A stretch of 28,818 bases of DNA from contig JADJEQ010000045.1 of the NCBI GenBank assembly GCA_016709025.1, forward strand, positions 1 to 28,818, written 5' to 3'. This DNA comes from Bacteroidales bacterium (GTDB lineage: Bacteria; Bacteroidota; Bacteroidia; Bacteroidales; Lentimicrobiaceae). The notes beneath the pieces are model-generated. The model saw only the letters and a program-made list of their open reading frames with translations. It was not told the DNA's origin and ran no database searches. The translations under genes and the position numbers were made by a program. Positions 16,441 to 26,256 of this stretch are shown here, piece by piece (position 1 is the first letter of the stretch; each line of letters starts with the position of its first letter).

Positions 16441-17119
16441 CAATCGTTCATAAACGATAGCGTAAAACCTTTGAAACAGATGAACCCTAAAAAGGAACAT
16501 CATTCCGGATAAGAGTTTTAGTTTTCTGTTACCATTTTCACGGGATTCGGTGTGTAATATGAAATGATCGGGCTGACAAAGGTGATGAAAAAATCACCTG
16601 GGTAGAATAATGGATGCGCTGCTATCCATATGAATCAGCAGCAGAGCAATTGGTAGTTTTGGGATCACCCATTGTGCTGATATTTGTACTTGCCAGTCAG
16701 GATATTAACATGAAAGAAGTTTAACCTCCCAATACTGATTGTAATGTAATGATCCGGTTTAGTTGGAAGGATGATTTCTCAGATAAAGAAGCAGCTCGTT
16801 GGCAAAGTATTTTAATCATGAATTCAACGAAGTTATTCATTTCATCTGACAATTTCATCCTTCTTTTTCTTTTTCCAATAATCATTCACTATTGTCCGGT
16901 TAAAAATAAAAAAGACTTGCCACAAAGACACGAAAACACTAAGTAACACTAAATGAGCAAAATAAATTTGTGCAACTTTGAGCCTTGGTGCCCTTGGTGG
17001 CGAAAAAAAGAAAGTAAGCTGCGTGTTATTGAAATCTTCGGAAACCCACAGCAGTAAAGCATTCTGTTCATATTTTAAATATTTTTCCGGACAACAATGA
17101 TAATCATTAAGTTAAGAGC
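16441..17119. other. intergenic stretch with possible decayed coding fragments
   Basis: No gene is recognised. A plus-strand start MNPKKEHHSG near 16480 and a hydrophobic fragment EQLVVLGSPIVLIFVLASQD near 16640-16705 look protein-like but are separated by stops in every frame and match nothing I know. From 16919 a palindromic repeat element fills about 80 bp. The last 100 bp is AT-rich leader of the AsmA-like gene. Confidence 0.4.
16919..17001. repeat. imperfect palindromic repeat (GCCACAAAGACAC ... TTGGTGGCG)
   Basis: The left arm GCCACAAAGACACGAAAACAC is answered by the right arm CTTGGTGCCCTTGGTGGC around a short AT-rich centre (AAATGAGC, AATAAATTTGTG). This palindrome type is common in Bacteroidota intergenic DNA. 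Its core order (ACAC-AAAACAC-AA ... AATTTGTG ... TTGGTG ... TTGGTG) also appears on the minus strand inside the element at 25314-25467. Confidence 0.6.
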
Positions 17120-18709
17120 ATGAAATGGAAAATATTGTCAAAAATTCTGATGGGGATTATTGCATTGGCAATACTCGCTGTCCTGATATTGGCAGTATTT
17201 GTTGAACCATGGATCGAACGAAAAATCGTGTCCACATTAAATGAAAACAACAAAGGCTACCTGATAAAGGCAGAAGCAGTTGATTTCTCAATTATTAAGG
17301 CCGGATTGGTATTAAAAAATATTACTCTTACTTGCAGCCGGTGCCGGGCGTCGACAGGCATCTGAATGGGAAAATCTCTTCTGTCAGGATAAACGGGATC
17401 GGTCTGATGCGGATTCTGTTTAAAAACGGGATCTATCTTCGTGAAGTCATCGTTTCCAACTGCAGCATTGATGGCCGGATTCAATTTCCAAAAAAAACAA
17501 CACCTCCGATAATTTCAGGTGAGAATATCCGGATAGGAAGTATTCTTTTCGGACACATTGGACCTGGAACCTGAGTTACGATTCAACGGCCCGTACCTTT
17601 TCATTAAAAAATGGCATATTCAGGCTGGATGATCTGCGGATTCAGAAAAAGGACACCCTCTCCCCTTCCATGGTAAGTGAGCTTGACATCTCAGGCGTTG
17701 AGCATTTTTCAATGGTATCGGCCGACAGCATGTATTCGTTTAAGGCAACTGGTATCCGCTACTCTTCAGATTTAAAAACGTTCGGGGTTGACAGTCTGAT
17801 CATTCAGCCGAATTACCCGGATTATGAGTTTGCATCCCGCCATGAATTTCAAACAGACCGCATCGACGCCGTTATCAGCAATATTTCCTTTAATTCCTTT
17901 TCTCCGGCCGTTTACCTGCAATCAGGCGATTTAATCATTGGCAGTATTGAAATCGGTGATGCGGAGCTGGATGTATTCCGCGATAAGCGAAAGAAATTCA
18001 ACCATACGTTAAAGCCGGTTTTTCAGCAAATGATGTACAAATATCCCGGTAAACTCCACATTGATTCGATCGGTATTTCAGGTGGCAACATAACCTATTC
18101 AGAGCATTCACCGGGAGCCGGAGCACAGGGAAAGATTACTTTCAATGAACTGAATGCCAAACTTTTTCAGATAACCAACGACACCCTGTACAAAAAACAA
18201 AAGGGCTATTTTCAGCTTTACGCACAGGCTCTGCTCATGGCGAAAAGCAATCTGTCGGTGGTATTGAAGGCGAGGCTTTTTGAGCGCTACGACCAGTTTA
18301 CGTTGAAGGGAAGTCTTTCGGAGTTGGACGCTGAAGCCCTGAATCCGATGCTTGAGCATACGGCCTTTATCTATGCCACTTCGGGTAAAATCGATGCCCT
18401 GGATTTTAATATTACGGCCGACAATAACCGGGCAACCGGTGATATGGCCTTACTTATCACGGGCTGGATATCGCCGTTAAGAATAAACAAACGAATGATA
18501 CCACCACCTTAAAAGAGCGGATTATTTCCATTATTGCCAACAATATGATCCTGAATTCAAACCCGCTCCCGGGCAAGGAGGTGAGGCAGGGAGTCATCGA
18601 TTATGAAAGGGATCCTGAAAGATTTCTGTTTGGTTACACTTTTAAATCTATACTTTCAGGAATGAAATCCACGCTGTTGAAAAACCCGGAGAAAGAGTTG
18701 AAGAAATGA
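17120..18709 (+). CDS. AsmA/DUF748-like membrane-anchored periplasmic protein (frameshifted)
   Basis: Probably an inner-membrane anchored protein of the AsmA-like superfamily, implicated in lipid transport and outer-membrane homeostasis. ATG 17120 gives one N-terminal membrane helix, MKWKILSKILMGIIALAILA and VLILAVFVEPWIERKI. The typical region STLNENNKGYLIKAEAVDFS, AGLVLKNITL (the K....D.....L.NI.L pattern) follows. A long beta-rich part then continues in two further frames: LNGKISSVRINGIGLMRILF, SNCSIDGRIQFP, MVSELDISGVEHFSMVSADS, YPGKLHIDSIGISGGNITYS, FTLKGSLSELDAEALNPMLE. It ends RERFLFGYTFKSIL-like and LKNPEKELKK at 18709. About 530 residues. Frame changes near 17335, 17575 and 18470. 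The central 280 residues are clean. It follows the lmo0937-type gene after 680 bp, so co-transcription is uncertain. Confidence 0.72.
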
Positions 18710-18860
18710 CGAATGACGAATGTAGAATTACGAATGTAGAATGACGAATTTAGATGGACGATTTACGGTTTACGATTTACGATTGTAGAATGACGAATGA
18801 TGGAAGAGTGGAATGTTGGAATGTTGGAATGATGGAACAATGGAATGGTGGAATAATGGC
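18710..18860. repeat. short degenerate heptamer array after the AsmA-like gene
   Basis: Starts within a base of the AsmA-like stop codon. Units are GACGAAT/GTAGAAT/TTTACGA (18710-18800) followed by TGGAATG-type units (18800-18858). The unit families are the same as in the 15081-16170 island, which points to one expansion process acting at both sites. Confidence 0.8.
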
Positions 18861-18889
18861 CCTTCGACTAGTCAATTTCTTTTTGGATT

Positions 18890-19203
18890 CATTGTACAAT
18901 CTTTCTTTTATCAATTCATGATAGGTTCTTTAGCATGAATCCCATTGCTATTAAAAAAGCGGCTCAGAATTACCGGAATATTCGTCAAGACCTTCAATAT
19001 AGGTTATATCTATGGATTTTAATTTATCCTTGAAATATCTATTCAATTTTCTGCATAGAACAGGTCAACTCCTGTTTAAGCAGAATCCCATGCTAACCGT
19101 TGGACATAAACTACATTGTATTTCCGTAATTAACCATAACACCGGTAGTATTGGCAACATCCATCGTACATGATAATCAATCAGCCACAGGCACTATCCC
19201 ATT
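18890..19203 (-). other. unassigned stretch, possible gene remnant downstream of mscS
   Basis: Minus-strand frames give protein-like pieces in order: MDVANTTGVMVNYGNT (about 19168-19118), LLKQELTCSMQKI (about 19080-19045), then RYFKDKLKSIDITYIEGLDE and SEPLFLIAMGFMLKNLS ending near 18915. Joined, they would make about 80 residues just below the MscS stop. I do not recognise a family; the end of a sugar-kinase-like protein is one guess with little support. Confidence 0.2.
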
Positions 19204-21072
19204 TTAAGTTTTATCCTTGATTTCTTTTATTCTGAAAGCCGGTGCCTCGTAATTTTTTTCGAGGTAATCACCCGGAATAGTTGTCATATTCCCTTCCCGC
19301 TGCGCCCGGTAATGTGGTGACATAATTTCAATTCCTGCTTCATTAAAACAATCCTGTATATTTTGATGTAGATCAGAGTAAACCATGGCTTGCCTATTAG
19401 CCTCTTTTGTGTACGCATTTAACTGATAGGAAACATAAAAGTCATCGAGGCTGGTTTGCAGAACAAAAGGCTGAGGATTTTTAAGTATCAGGTCGGTGAG
19501 TAATGCAGCATCAATCAAAGTCTTATGAACCTCCTTCCATGGAGCATCGTAACCGATTGTAACCGTTGTATGAATAATCAGTCCGCTGTTACCTGTTGAT
19601 GCATTGGTTGAATAATTTGTGGTGCTATTTAACAGAACTGTTGAATTTGGCACAGTAACATCTTCATTTTTAACGGTTCGGATACGGGTTACCAACATGT
19701 TTTTCTCCATAACATCACCGGTTATTTCACCAATTTTCACCCTGTCACCAATTTTAAACGGACGCATATAAGTGATTACCATTCCCGCTACCATGTTTGC
19801 AATAGCACTTGACGAGCCTAATGAGAAAAGTACACCAATAAAAACCGATATTCCCTGAAATGCGGGGGAACCCGAGCCCGGCAGATAAGGGAATATCAAA
19901 ACCATCATAAAGGCATACAAGAGGAATTTCAGAATCCGGAAAGTCGGCTGAGCCCAGTCGGCATGGAACCCGTTTATCTGAATATCTCCCTTTTCAATCT
20001 GATCAACAAAATATTTGAATCCACGAATGGTATACCTGAAAATAAAGAAAATAACCAGGGATGGAGAACAAATTCGAAGAAAGGCAATGATGCCTTTAAG
20101 GCATCACGCGCCAGGGCTCAATACCCAGTTTAGGCAGTTGCTGTCCAGGCTCTGGTTTCGGGGAAAATACTGAAGAGCAATGGTAATGACAAGTACACAG
20201 TGAGCATTATAATAAAAATTCGTAAAGAGTCCACTTACCCGTAGTATAAACAGCTCAAGATGCTCCGGCGATAATAGCCTTATTTTGTTTAAAGTGATTC
20301 CGTTCCGGTATCTTTCACGGTTAGAGGTAATTGATTTATTGATCAGCCTGAAAAGCTTGTTGATCAGGTAGATAAGCAAGCTTAACCCCAAAATTATCAA
20401 CGCGACTTTCCCAATACGGAGCATCCAGTTGGTCAGGCTGTTTGCCTGGCGTTCGTCAACAATACTCTTTCTGATGATGGTCAGATATTCTGTAGCCAAC
20501 TGATTGTCGTCCTTGTTATAAAGCAACCCATCAATTTTGGTAACTGCCATAATAACAAGATCGCTTTTGTAAATTATCTCAGTTCCGTTTTCAGTTTGGT
20601 TTAAATAAATTGAATCCGGTTTAAAAAGCGGATCATCATAAACTTTAAGAATACGTTTGGTAATAATTGAAGCCCTGTCTTCAGGCGTATAGGAAGCAAT
20701 TTTTGAGTAGATCAAAAACAAAGTATCATTGAAAGGGACCACTGCAGAGCCTTTTGAATTCTGCCTCAATGTTTTGAGTTTTGCTATGAGCTCAATTTTA
20801 CGCAAAGAGTCTTCAGTCTCAATATTTTTCAGTTTTTTTTCAAGTTCCCTGGTTTTACGGTTGTTCCCTGATGCTTTCTCCAGATCACTCAGCAATCTGA
20901 TTTTTATCAACGAATCAAGCACTTGCTGCTGGTAAAGTATGGCAGCTTCTGATTGAAATTTTGAACCGTCGGATACGGAATCAGTATTATCTGCTTTCTG
21001 CGCAAAAGCCGGATAAAAGCTCTGACTGATTGCCAGTACCATGAATGCGATAAGTATCTTCATTTTTCCCAT
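19204..21072 (-). CDS. MscS-family mechanosensitive ion channel with long N-terminal region
   Basis: Inner-membrane channel that opens on hypo-osmotic tension. ATG 21072 gives MGKMKILIAFMVLAISQSFY and PAFAQK, a signal peptide. A charged, coiled-coil-like periplasmic part follows (LYQQQVLDSLIKIRLLSDLE, RELEKKLKNIETEDSLRKIE), then membrane helices (VALIILGLSLLIYLINKLFR and others in a shifted frame, LVIFFIFRYTIRGFKYFVDQ). The MscS core reads FQGISVFIGVLFSLGSSSAI with ANMVAGMVITYMRPFKIGDR (pore-lining helix and start of the beta domain), TGDVMEKNMLVTRIRTVKNE, VTVPNST, and ends AFRIKEIKDKT at 19204. About 620 residues, long for MscS but usual for Bacteroidota members with a signal peptide. One or two frame changes lie between 20104 and 19920; otherwise intact. 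It is in line with PsiE and an outer-membrane protein gene. Confidence 0.9.
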
Positions 21073-21174
21073 ATTATTCCATTGTATGAAAATTGATTTA
21101 AAAACTGAATCTACGCTTATTCCTTTTTCTTTATCACTTTTAAGCCTATGTAAAAGCAGTAATAACAAGTGTTA

Positions 21175-21530
21175 CTACCCCGATACCATAACTTCAAAAG
21201 CATCAATCTTATGGAAATCGAGTGTAATCAGGTGGCGGATAAGGGCAATGAGTGCAATTTCAGTAATAATATAGATGTAGCTCGACCGATCGAATTTTAT
21301 GTAATCATTGATGGATTCTATCATTTCAACAACAATTACCAATACAAGAATACCTGATAAAGAGGAAACACAATTTCAAGGAAAGTAGAAGTTTTGTCGA
21401 TGGGAATAAAAGCAAACGAGACAGGGTGGTTTAATAATTGAAGTAACCAGTATGACACAGAACTCAAATAATGAATAAAACAGTATGATATAAAGAGTTA
21501 CCAATATAATCTTCAATGTCCAATTTATGG
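21175..21530 (-). CDS. PsiE-like membrane protein (phosphate-starvation-inducible E family), frameshifted
   Basis: Small inner-membrane protein. Pieces on the minus strand run FEFCVILVTSIIKPP (about 21465-21420), FAFIPIDKTSTFLEIVFPLY (about 21413-21355), GILVLVIVVEMIESINDYIK (about 21345-21285) and SSYIYIITEIALIALIRHLI with TLDFHKIDAFEVMVSG, ending at 21175. The ESI..Y.......(V/I)..EIALIA..R..I.LD block is the PsiE pattern. About 115 residues and three to four hydrophobic segments. The start codon could not be placed; no ATG is in the right frame near 21520, so the upper boundary is approximate. The molecular role of PsiE is unknown. It lies between the mscS and outer-membrane protein genes, about 100 bp from mscS. 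Confidence 0.62.
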
Positions 21531-21684
21531 CTTTTTATTGGCTGTTTCAGGTTAATATTCGTGATTGAAAACAATTTCGTATTTATTGAATTTATCCTGA
21601 TAAGCCTGGGGATTAACAAAAGTAAGGCAACAGATATTATTACACACCTGTTGCCACTTAAAACTACGCAAATCAGGTGCTTAA

Positions 21685-22453
21685 TCAGAAACTTTTATTT
21701 ATTCCAAACTGGTACATTATCCCCCTGCTGTCGAATGTTGATGCCTTTGTTGGTATTTCCATCAGGAAAAGAAGGTTAAATCCGGCACCCAGCGCTTTTC
21801 CGATAATTGGTGAAACAATGAAATCGAAATTATCATTTCGAAATCGAATATCGGCCGGGGTTCGAAAACAAAGAAATACCCGGTTTTCGTAAATTTTTAA
21901 GGAAAACCCTGACTGTAACTACACTCAGGTTGGGATAGATGGAATCCTTCATCAGGTGGAAAGTATACTGTGGTTGTATGGCCAGGAAAAGCGACGGGTT
22001 GATTGTAGAATAGGTGATGCTGGGTGTTATGATAAGCATTGTGTGCCAAAACCTGGTTTACCGGTTGGCATAGCCAATTCAGCCGAAGCGGCGAGTGCGT
22101 TTTTACCTTTACATAAAAGGCATTCAGCACCGAAAACTTGATATCGCCGGCACCCGGAGGAAAACCACTACCAGGCTCCCCGGATAACTTTGAAACAATT
22201 TCATACTCCCACTGAAACTCCAACGGTTAACGCCAAAGGTTCACAGAAAGCCGGTTGGTGATTTGCCCCGGGCTTACCTGCGGATCAAGGATCAGGAAAG
22301 AGTATCCGGCTTTTGACTGAACACGGGTTGGATCAACTCCGGATCCGCTCCTTAGCTTTTCAAGATTTTTTATTTCGGTCGAATCTGCAACCTGCGCAAA
22401 AAGCTTACCTGTAAGAAAATTAGTATACAGAAGATGAACGTCGTTATTTTCAT
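21685..22453 (-). CDS. outer-membrane beta-barrel protein of unknown substrate (frameshifted)
   Basis: Probably a porin-like or transporter-like outer-membrane protein. ATG 22453 gives a signal peptide MKITTFIFCILIFLQ, then AQVADSTEIKNLEKLRSGSG, a strand-rich part (SKAGYSFLILDPQVSPGQIT, NRLSVNLW), WEYEIVSKLSGEPGSGFPPG with AGDIKFSVLNAFYVK, and PNLSVVTVRVF. In a shifted frame it continues RTPADIRFRNDNFDFIVSPI, IGKALGAGFNLLFL and GIMYQFGINKSF, with an aromatic C-terminal residue as usual for barrels, stopping at 21685. About 255 residues. Alternating hydrophobic strands, Gly-rich turns and the terminal Phe support the barrel call; the specific family was not identified. Several frame changes. 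It precedes the PsiE-like gene on the same strand and follows the SDR gene by about 27 nt. Confidence 0.55.
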
Positions 22454-22479
22454 GAAGATTATTTTAAGTATTTTGCTGA

Positions 22480-23381
22480 TTAATAGGTAGTCCATCCGCC
22501 ATCGGTGGCATAGGTTGCTCCGGTAATGTTGCTTGCATCATCCGACAACAGGAACAAAATAATAGCCGCCTGTTCCCATGGGGTTGCACCCCGTCCGGAA
22601 GGTTCGTTGGCCGAAAGCAGGCTCTGGCTTTTTAATCCGGCCATGCCGGAACCCATTCCCTGTTCCATTGCCCATTTTACAAATTCATATGCCCTGAAAA
22701 CCATGGGAGTATCGGTTTGCGCCATGTTCACTGAATTCACCCTGATTCCATGTGGGGCATAATCAATGGCAGCATTTCTTGTCAAGCCGGTTACCGCATG
22801 TTTGCTGGCTGAATAGGCCGAATTTCCCGGTAAGCCAATAATCCCTGCGATTGAACCAATGTTGACTATGGCCCCACCCCTTTCCTGGCTGATCATTTGC
22901 TTTAACTGGGCGCGCAAACAATAAAACATGCCATTGATATTGGCATCCATTACATTATGCCAGTATTCGTCGGTTGCATTGTGAATGGAGGCTGGTAATA
23001 AATGAAGTGTATTTCCGAAGTCCTGTGGTTTCGACGGGTCGTTGCCATCCATAACCCCGGCGGCATTTAAAACAAGGTCGAGTTTGCCATATTTGCTTAC
23101 AGTTTCAAATACTGCTCTTTCAGCCTGTTCGGGTTTGCGGATATCGGCTACCAGTGCAGCAGCTTCGCCACCTATTTTGTTAATCTCATCAACAGTCTGC
23201 TTAAGCTCAGCTTCTTTGATGTCGACACACATCACTTTTGCGCCTTCCTCGCAGCCCTGATAGCAGTGCAACCTCCGATACTGCCGGATGCGGCGCCTGT
23301 AATTAACAGGACTTTTCCCTGCAAAGCGATTCGGGCAACAGGTTTCGGGGGCAACGGGTTCAATTCCTTTTTTTCTGACAT
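22480..23381 (-). CDS. short-chain dehydrogenase/reductase (SDR)
   Basis: NAD(P)-dependent oxidoreductase of the classical SDR group; substrate unknown. ATG 23381 opens MSEKKELNPLPPKPVARIAL and QGKVLLITGAASGSIGG (the TGxxxGxG cofactor loop, with one probable frame change inside), then VMCVDIKEAELKQ, LVLNAAGVMDG (NAAG), INGMFYCLRAQL, IVNIGSIAGIIGLPGNSAYS (catalytic Ser and Tyr), ASKHAVTGLTRNAAIDYAPH (Lys of YxxxK), GIRVNSVNMAQTDTPM and a C-terminal SDDASNITGATYATDGGWTT at 22480. About 300 residues, slightly longer than usual because of an insert around FGNTLHLLPASIHNATDEYW. One or two frame changes near 23240-23290. It starts 39 nt below the sulfatase stop, so a sulfatase-SDR operon acting on a sulfated or hydroxylated substrate is possible. 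Confidence 0.9.
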
Positions 23382-23419
23382 AATACCAATAGATTGAGTT
23401 AAAAATTTGCGCATTTTGC

Positions 23420-25008
23420 TTATATAAATGCTGTACAACCAATTCTGCTTTTCAACAGCATTGAAAATTTAATTCGTTGCAGATCAAAAGTTAATGAAGC
23501 ACCTTTTTTGCCGGGAGGAAACATTTTGAGCGAGATAAAATGTTGAGTAAGAATATCATTAACCTGCCCACCGAATGCAATGCCAAGTTTCATAGCCATA
23601 TCGCGTGAACGGAAATCATCATGCTTTTCGAATGGATCCATTTTCAGGTTAAAGAGGTAGGCTTCAGGCCTGTTATAGTCAAAAAAGCCTTCGCGCACCT
23701 GCATGTGTGATTTCCAGTTTCCAACACGGATGGCAGTAATCTGCGATTCGTTGTAATATATCTCGAAGTTCCGGTTTGAAGGAGATTTCCCAAGCCAATG
23801 ATCAAGGTTATTCACCCCATCTATGCAGACCTTTTTCTTTTTAAGACGTTCGGCTACATTTGCATCTCCGGCTGCAGCGGCGAGTGTGGGGGAATAGGTC
23901 AGTATTGTCCTGAATATCGTTCGAAACGCTGGCAGCAGGTATTTTACCCGGCCAGCAAATCAGCATGGGGACGCGTACACCTCCTTCCCAGGTTGTAGCT
24001 TTCTCGCCCCGGTAGGGTGTTGTGCCGCCATCGGGATACCAGTCGGACATCGGGCCGTTGTCAGATGTGAATACCACTATTGTGTTATCCGCTATTCCAA
24101 GGCGTACAAGTTCATTGAGCAAAGCACCGACAATGCTGTCTAGTTCCATCATTCCACTGCCATACAAATCAAATTCTGAACTGAAATTATCCAGCAATGT
24201 GCCGAGGAAGGTTTAAGATGAGTAAAAGAATGCATGCGGGTTGTTAAACCAGTTAAAAAATGGTTTTCCATCTTTCACTGATTTTTGCATAAATTTCACT
24301 GAGCGGTCAAGAAATTCCAGATCAACAGTTTCCATCCGTTTTGGATCAAGAGGACCGGTATCTTTATTTTTGTTTGCCTACTTTCCCAAATCGTGCATCA
24401 ACCGTCGGATCATCTACATTGGTTGCAACACAGTCGAGCACTCCCCTTGGTTTGTAGCGGGCATTAAACCCTGAATCCTGTGGCCATGCTTTCAGGTAAG
24501 GCTCTTCTTCTGTGTTCAGATGGTACAGGTTACCAAAAAACTCGTCAAACCCATGCACAGTTGGCAGATGTTCGTTGCGGTCGCCCAGGTGGTTTTTGCC
24601 AAACTGTCCGGTGTTGTAGCCAAGTGGTTTCAATACTTCAGCCAGGGTAGGATCCTCTTTACTCAAACCAATGGGAGAACCGGCCATACCAACGGTAGTA
24701 AGTCCTGTGCGGATCGGCAACTGACCTGTAATTAGCATTGCCCTGCCAGGAGTACAGGAGGGCGCTGCATAATGGTCGGTAAAAAGCATTCCGGTTTTGG
24801 CGATCCTGTCGATATTCGGAGTGGGTGCCATCATACCATGACTGTAGGCACCTACGTTCCAGATTCCCACATCATCGGTCATGATAACCAGAATATTGGG
24901 CTTTTTTGTTTCATTCTTTTTGTTCTGCCCATAATTTGCCTGAATAAAAAGGGCAAACAGCATTAATACAGAAAGAAAGAATTTTGATGATCCAGGTCTG
25001 TTTTTCAT
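23420..25008 (-). CDS. secreted arylsulfatase-like sulfatase (frameshifted)
   Basis: Exported hydrolase of sulfate esters. ATG 25008 begins a signal peptide MKNRPGSSKFFLSVLMLFAL FIQANYGQ, then KKPNILVIMTDDVGIWNVGA (metal-binding DD), APTPNIDRIAKTGMLFTDHY, and SCTPGRAMLITGQLPIRTGL with the C-T-P-G-R site whose Cys would become formylglycine. EVLKPLGYNTGQFGKNHLGD (conserved K and H) and HGFDEFFGNLYHLNTEEEPY follow, then in a shifted frame NTIVVFTSDNGPMSDWYPDG (DNG metal site) and RGEKATTWEGGVRVPMLICW, and later FEIYYNESQITAIRVGNWKS, EAYLFNLKMDPFEK, FPPGKKGASLTFDLQRIKFS to 23420. About 530 residues, normal. Frame changes near 24370-24200 and 23850. No maturase (anSME or FGE) gene is in the window. 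It lies directly upstream of the SDR gene. Confidence 0.9.
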
Positions 25009-25059
25009 AAGTGTGGTTTGAGAAAGCAAGCTTTCCACGTTCGTAGGTAAGTTCTTCCA

Positions 25060-25147
25060 GAATAAGTATGGAAATATCCATACTGAAAATAGCTTCTTTA
25101 AGCTTTTCGCGAAAGAAAACAGAGTCGTCGATGATGAGAATTTTCAT
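25060..25147 (-). pseudogene. truncated response-regulator receiver start
   Basis: ATG 25147 gives MKILIIDDSVFFREKLKEAI and FSMD, a clean receiver-domain N-terminus with the acidic DD pair. After about 25 residues the similarity stops and the frame runs on as ISILILEELTYERGKL into the sulfatase leader. The phospho-acceptor Asp, the T/S and the K are all missing. It is either the remnant left by a deletion that joined this gene to the sulfatase locus, or an assembly join. The 25148-25313 stretch upstream has no gene. Confidence 0.6.
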
Positions 25148-25313
25148 TTCCAATAACAGCCAGAGAATTTTCAAGCTGTAAAATTATAGTTGAATAAACA
25201 GCTTGGGAATAGGTGAGATTCCATTTTGACCTAGAATTTTTTCTTAGGTATAGGAGGAGTGCGATAAGAATATGCGCAAATAAGAGTTGTTTGCTAAACC
25301 GTAATATAGAATA

Positions 25314-25467
25314 TTGAGCCTGCTCCGAAAAGTCAAAAAAGAAGATTTGATACCAAGTCTCCAGGACACCAATTTACACAAATTATTGTATATCATTATA
25401 TTAAATTTGGTGAGTATTGGTGTTTTAGTGTTTTGTTGTCAAAAATTAGTTTTCGGAGTGGACCCAA
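25314..25467. mobile_element. MITE-like inverted-repeat element, copy B (about 154 bp)
   Basis: Ends: TTGAGCCTGCTCCGAAAA at the left and TTTTCGGAGTGGACCCAA at the right, imperfect inverted repeats of each other and of the ends at 6663-6803 (shared consensus TTGAGTCCGCTCCGAAAA). The interior is also palindromic: GGACACCAAT pairs with ATTGGTGTTTTA, and ACCAATTTACACAAATT with AAATTTGGTGAGTATTGGT. Flanking AATATT occurs on both sides. No transposase. It sits between the truncated receiver and the LuxR-type regulator. Confidence 0.65.
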
Positions 25468-25612
25468 TATTTTAAAGACTTGATTTTATCCCTTAGGCAG
25501 AGATATTATAATGTCCGGATATGAATGATTGCAGATATCAGAAAATCATTAAACGAAAAGATCAGAATAAATAATCAAAAAGGAATTTAAAGGTATTTTA
25601 GTCTCACCCAAA

Positions 25613-26253
25613 TCAATCAATCAAATTATTTTTAAATGCGTAATTCGTCATTTCGGCATTGTTTTTCAGTGCTAATTTCTCAAGAATATTTGCGCGGTAA
25701 ACACTGATCGTTTTAACACTCAGGGAAAGTTCCAGCGCTATGCCCGAAATGTTTTTGCCCGAAGCTATCAGTTTGAATACCTGAAATTCACGGTTCGACA
25801 ATGTTTCGTGTGTGGGATTAGCTGATTTGCCTGTAATTTCTTCAGTTAAAATCCGGGTAATGGATGCCGTTATATATTTTTGTCCTCTTAAAACCGTCTG
25901 GATTGCGGTCAGAAGTTCTTCAGCAGATGTTTCTTTGTTAGATAAGCCGACGCGCCGATTTTAAGTGTACGGATAGCAAACTGGTTCTCAGGATACATGC
26001 TAAGGATTATCACCGGAAGTTCAGGCTGAATTGTTTTAAGTTCTCTGAGAACATCCAGACCGTCACGGCCAGGCATATTAATATCAAGGATAAGCAGGTT
26101 CCATTGCTGATTCAATACTTCTTTCAGAACTTCGGCAGCCGAACTGGCCTCACCAAATGAAACATCTGCCATCCTTTTGGAGATCGTATTTATCATGCCA
26201 TCACGGATCAACGTATGATCATCTGCTATCAAAATTTTAATCCGTTGGTTCAT
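25613..26253 (-). CDS. NarL/LuxR-type response regulator (one frameshift)
   Basis: DNA-binding response regulator. ATG 26253 opens MNQRIKILIADDHTLIRDGM (DD pair). WNLLILDINMPGRDGLDVLR carries the phospho-accepting Asp, VIILSMYPENQFAIRTLKIG the Ser switch residue and ASAYLTK the conserved Lys. After one frame change near 25915 the text continues ELLTAIQTVLRGQKYITASI, and the LuxR helix-turn-helix reads LSNREFQVFKLIASGKNISG with IALELSLSVKTISVYRANIL, ending AFKNNLID at 25613. About 213 residues, the standard length. The start is 3 nt below the stop of the kinase at 26257, so both are one operon and a cognate pair. Its targets are unknown; it is a candidate but unproven regulator for nearby genes. 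Confidence 0.9.
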
Positions 26254-26256
26254 AGG

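Noticed and set aside
6663..25467. Integron attC sites for the two inverted-repeat elements
   Set aside because: The ends lack the GTTRRRY / RYYYAAC core sites and no integron integrase is present.
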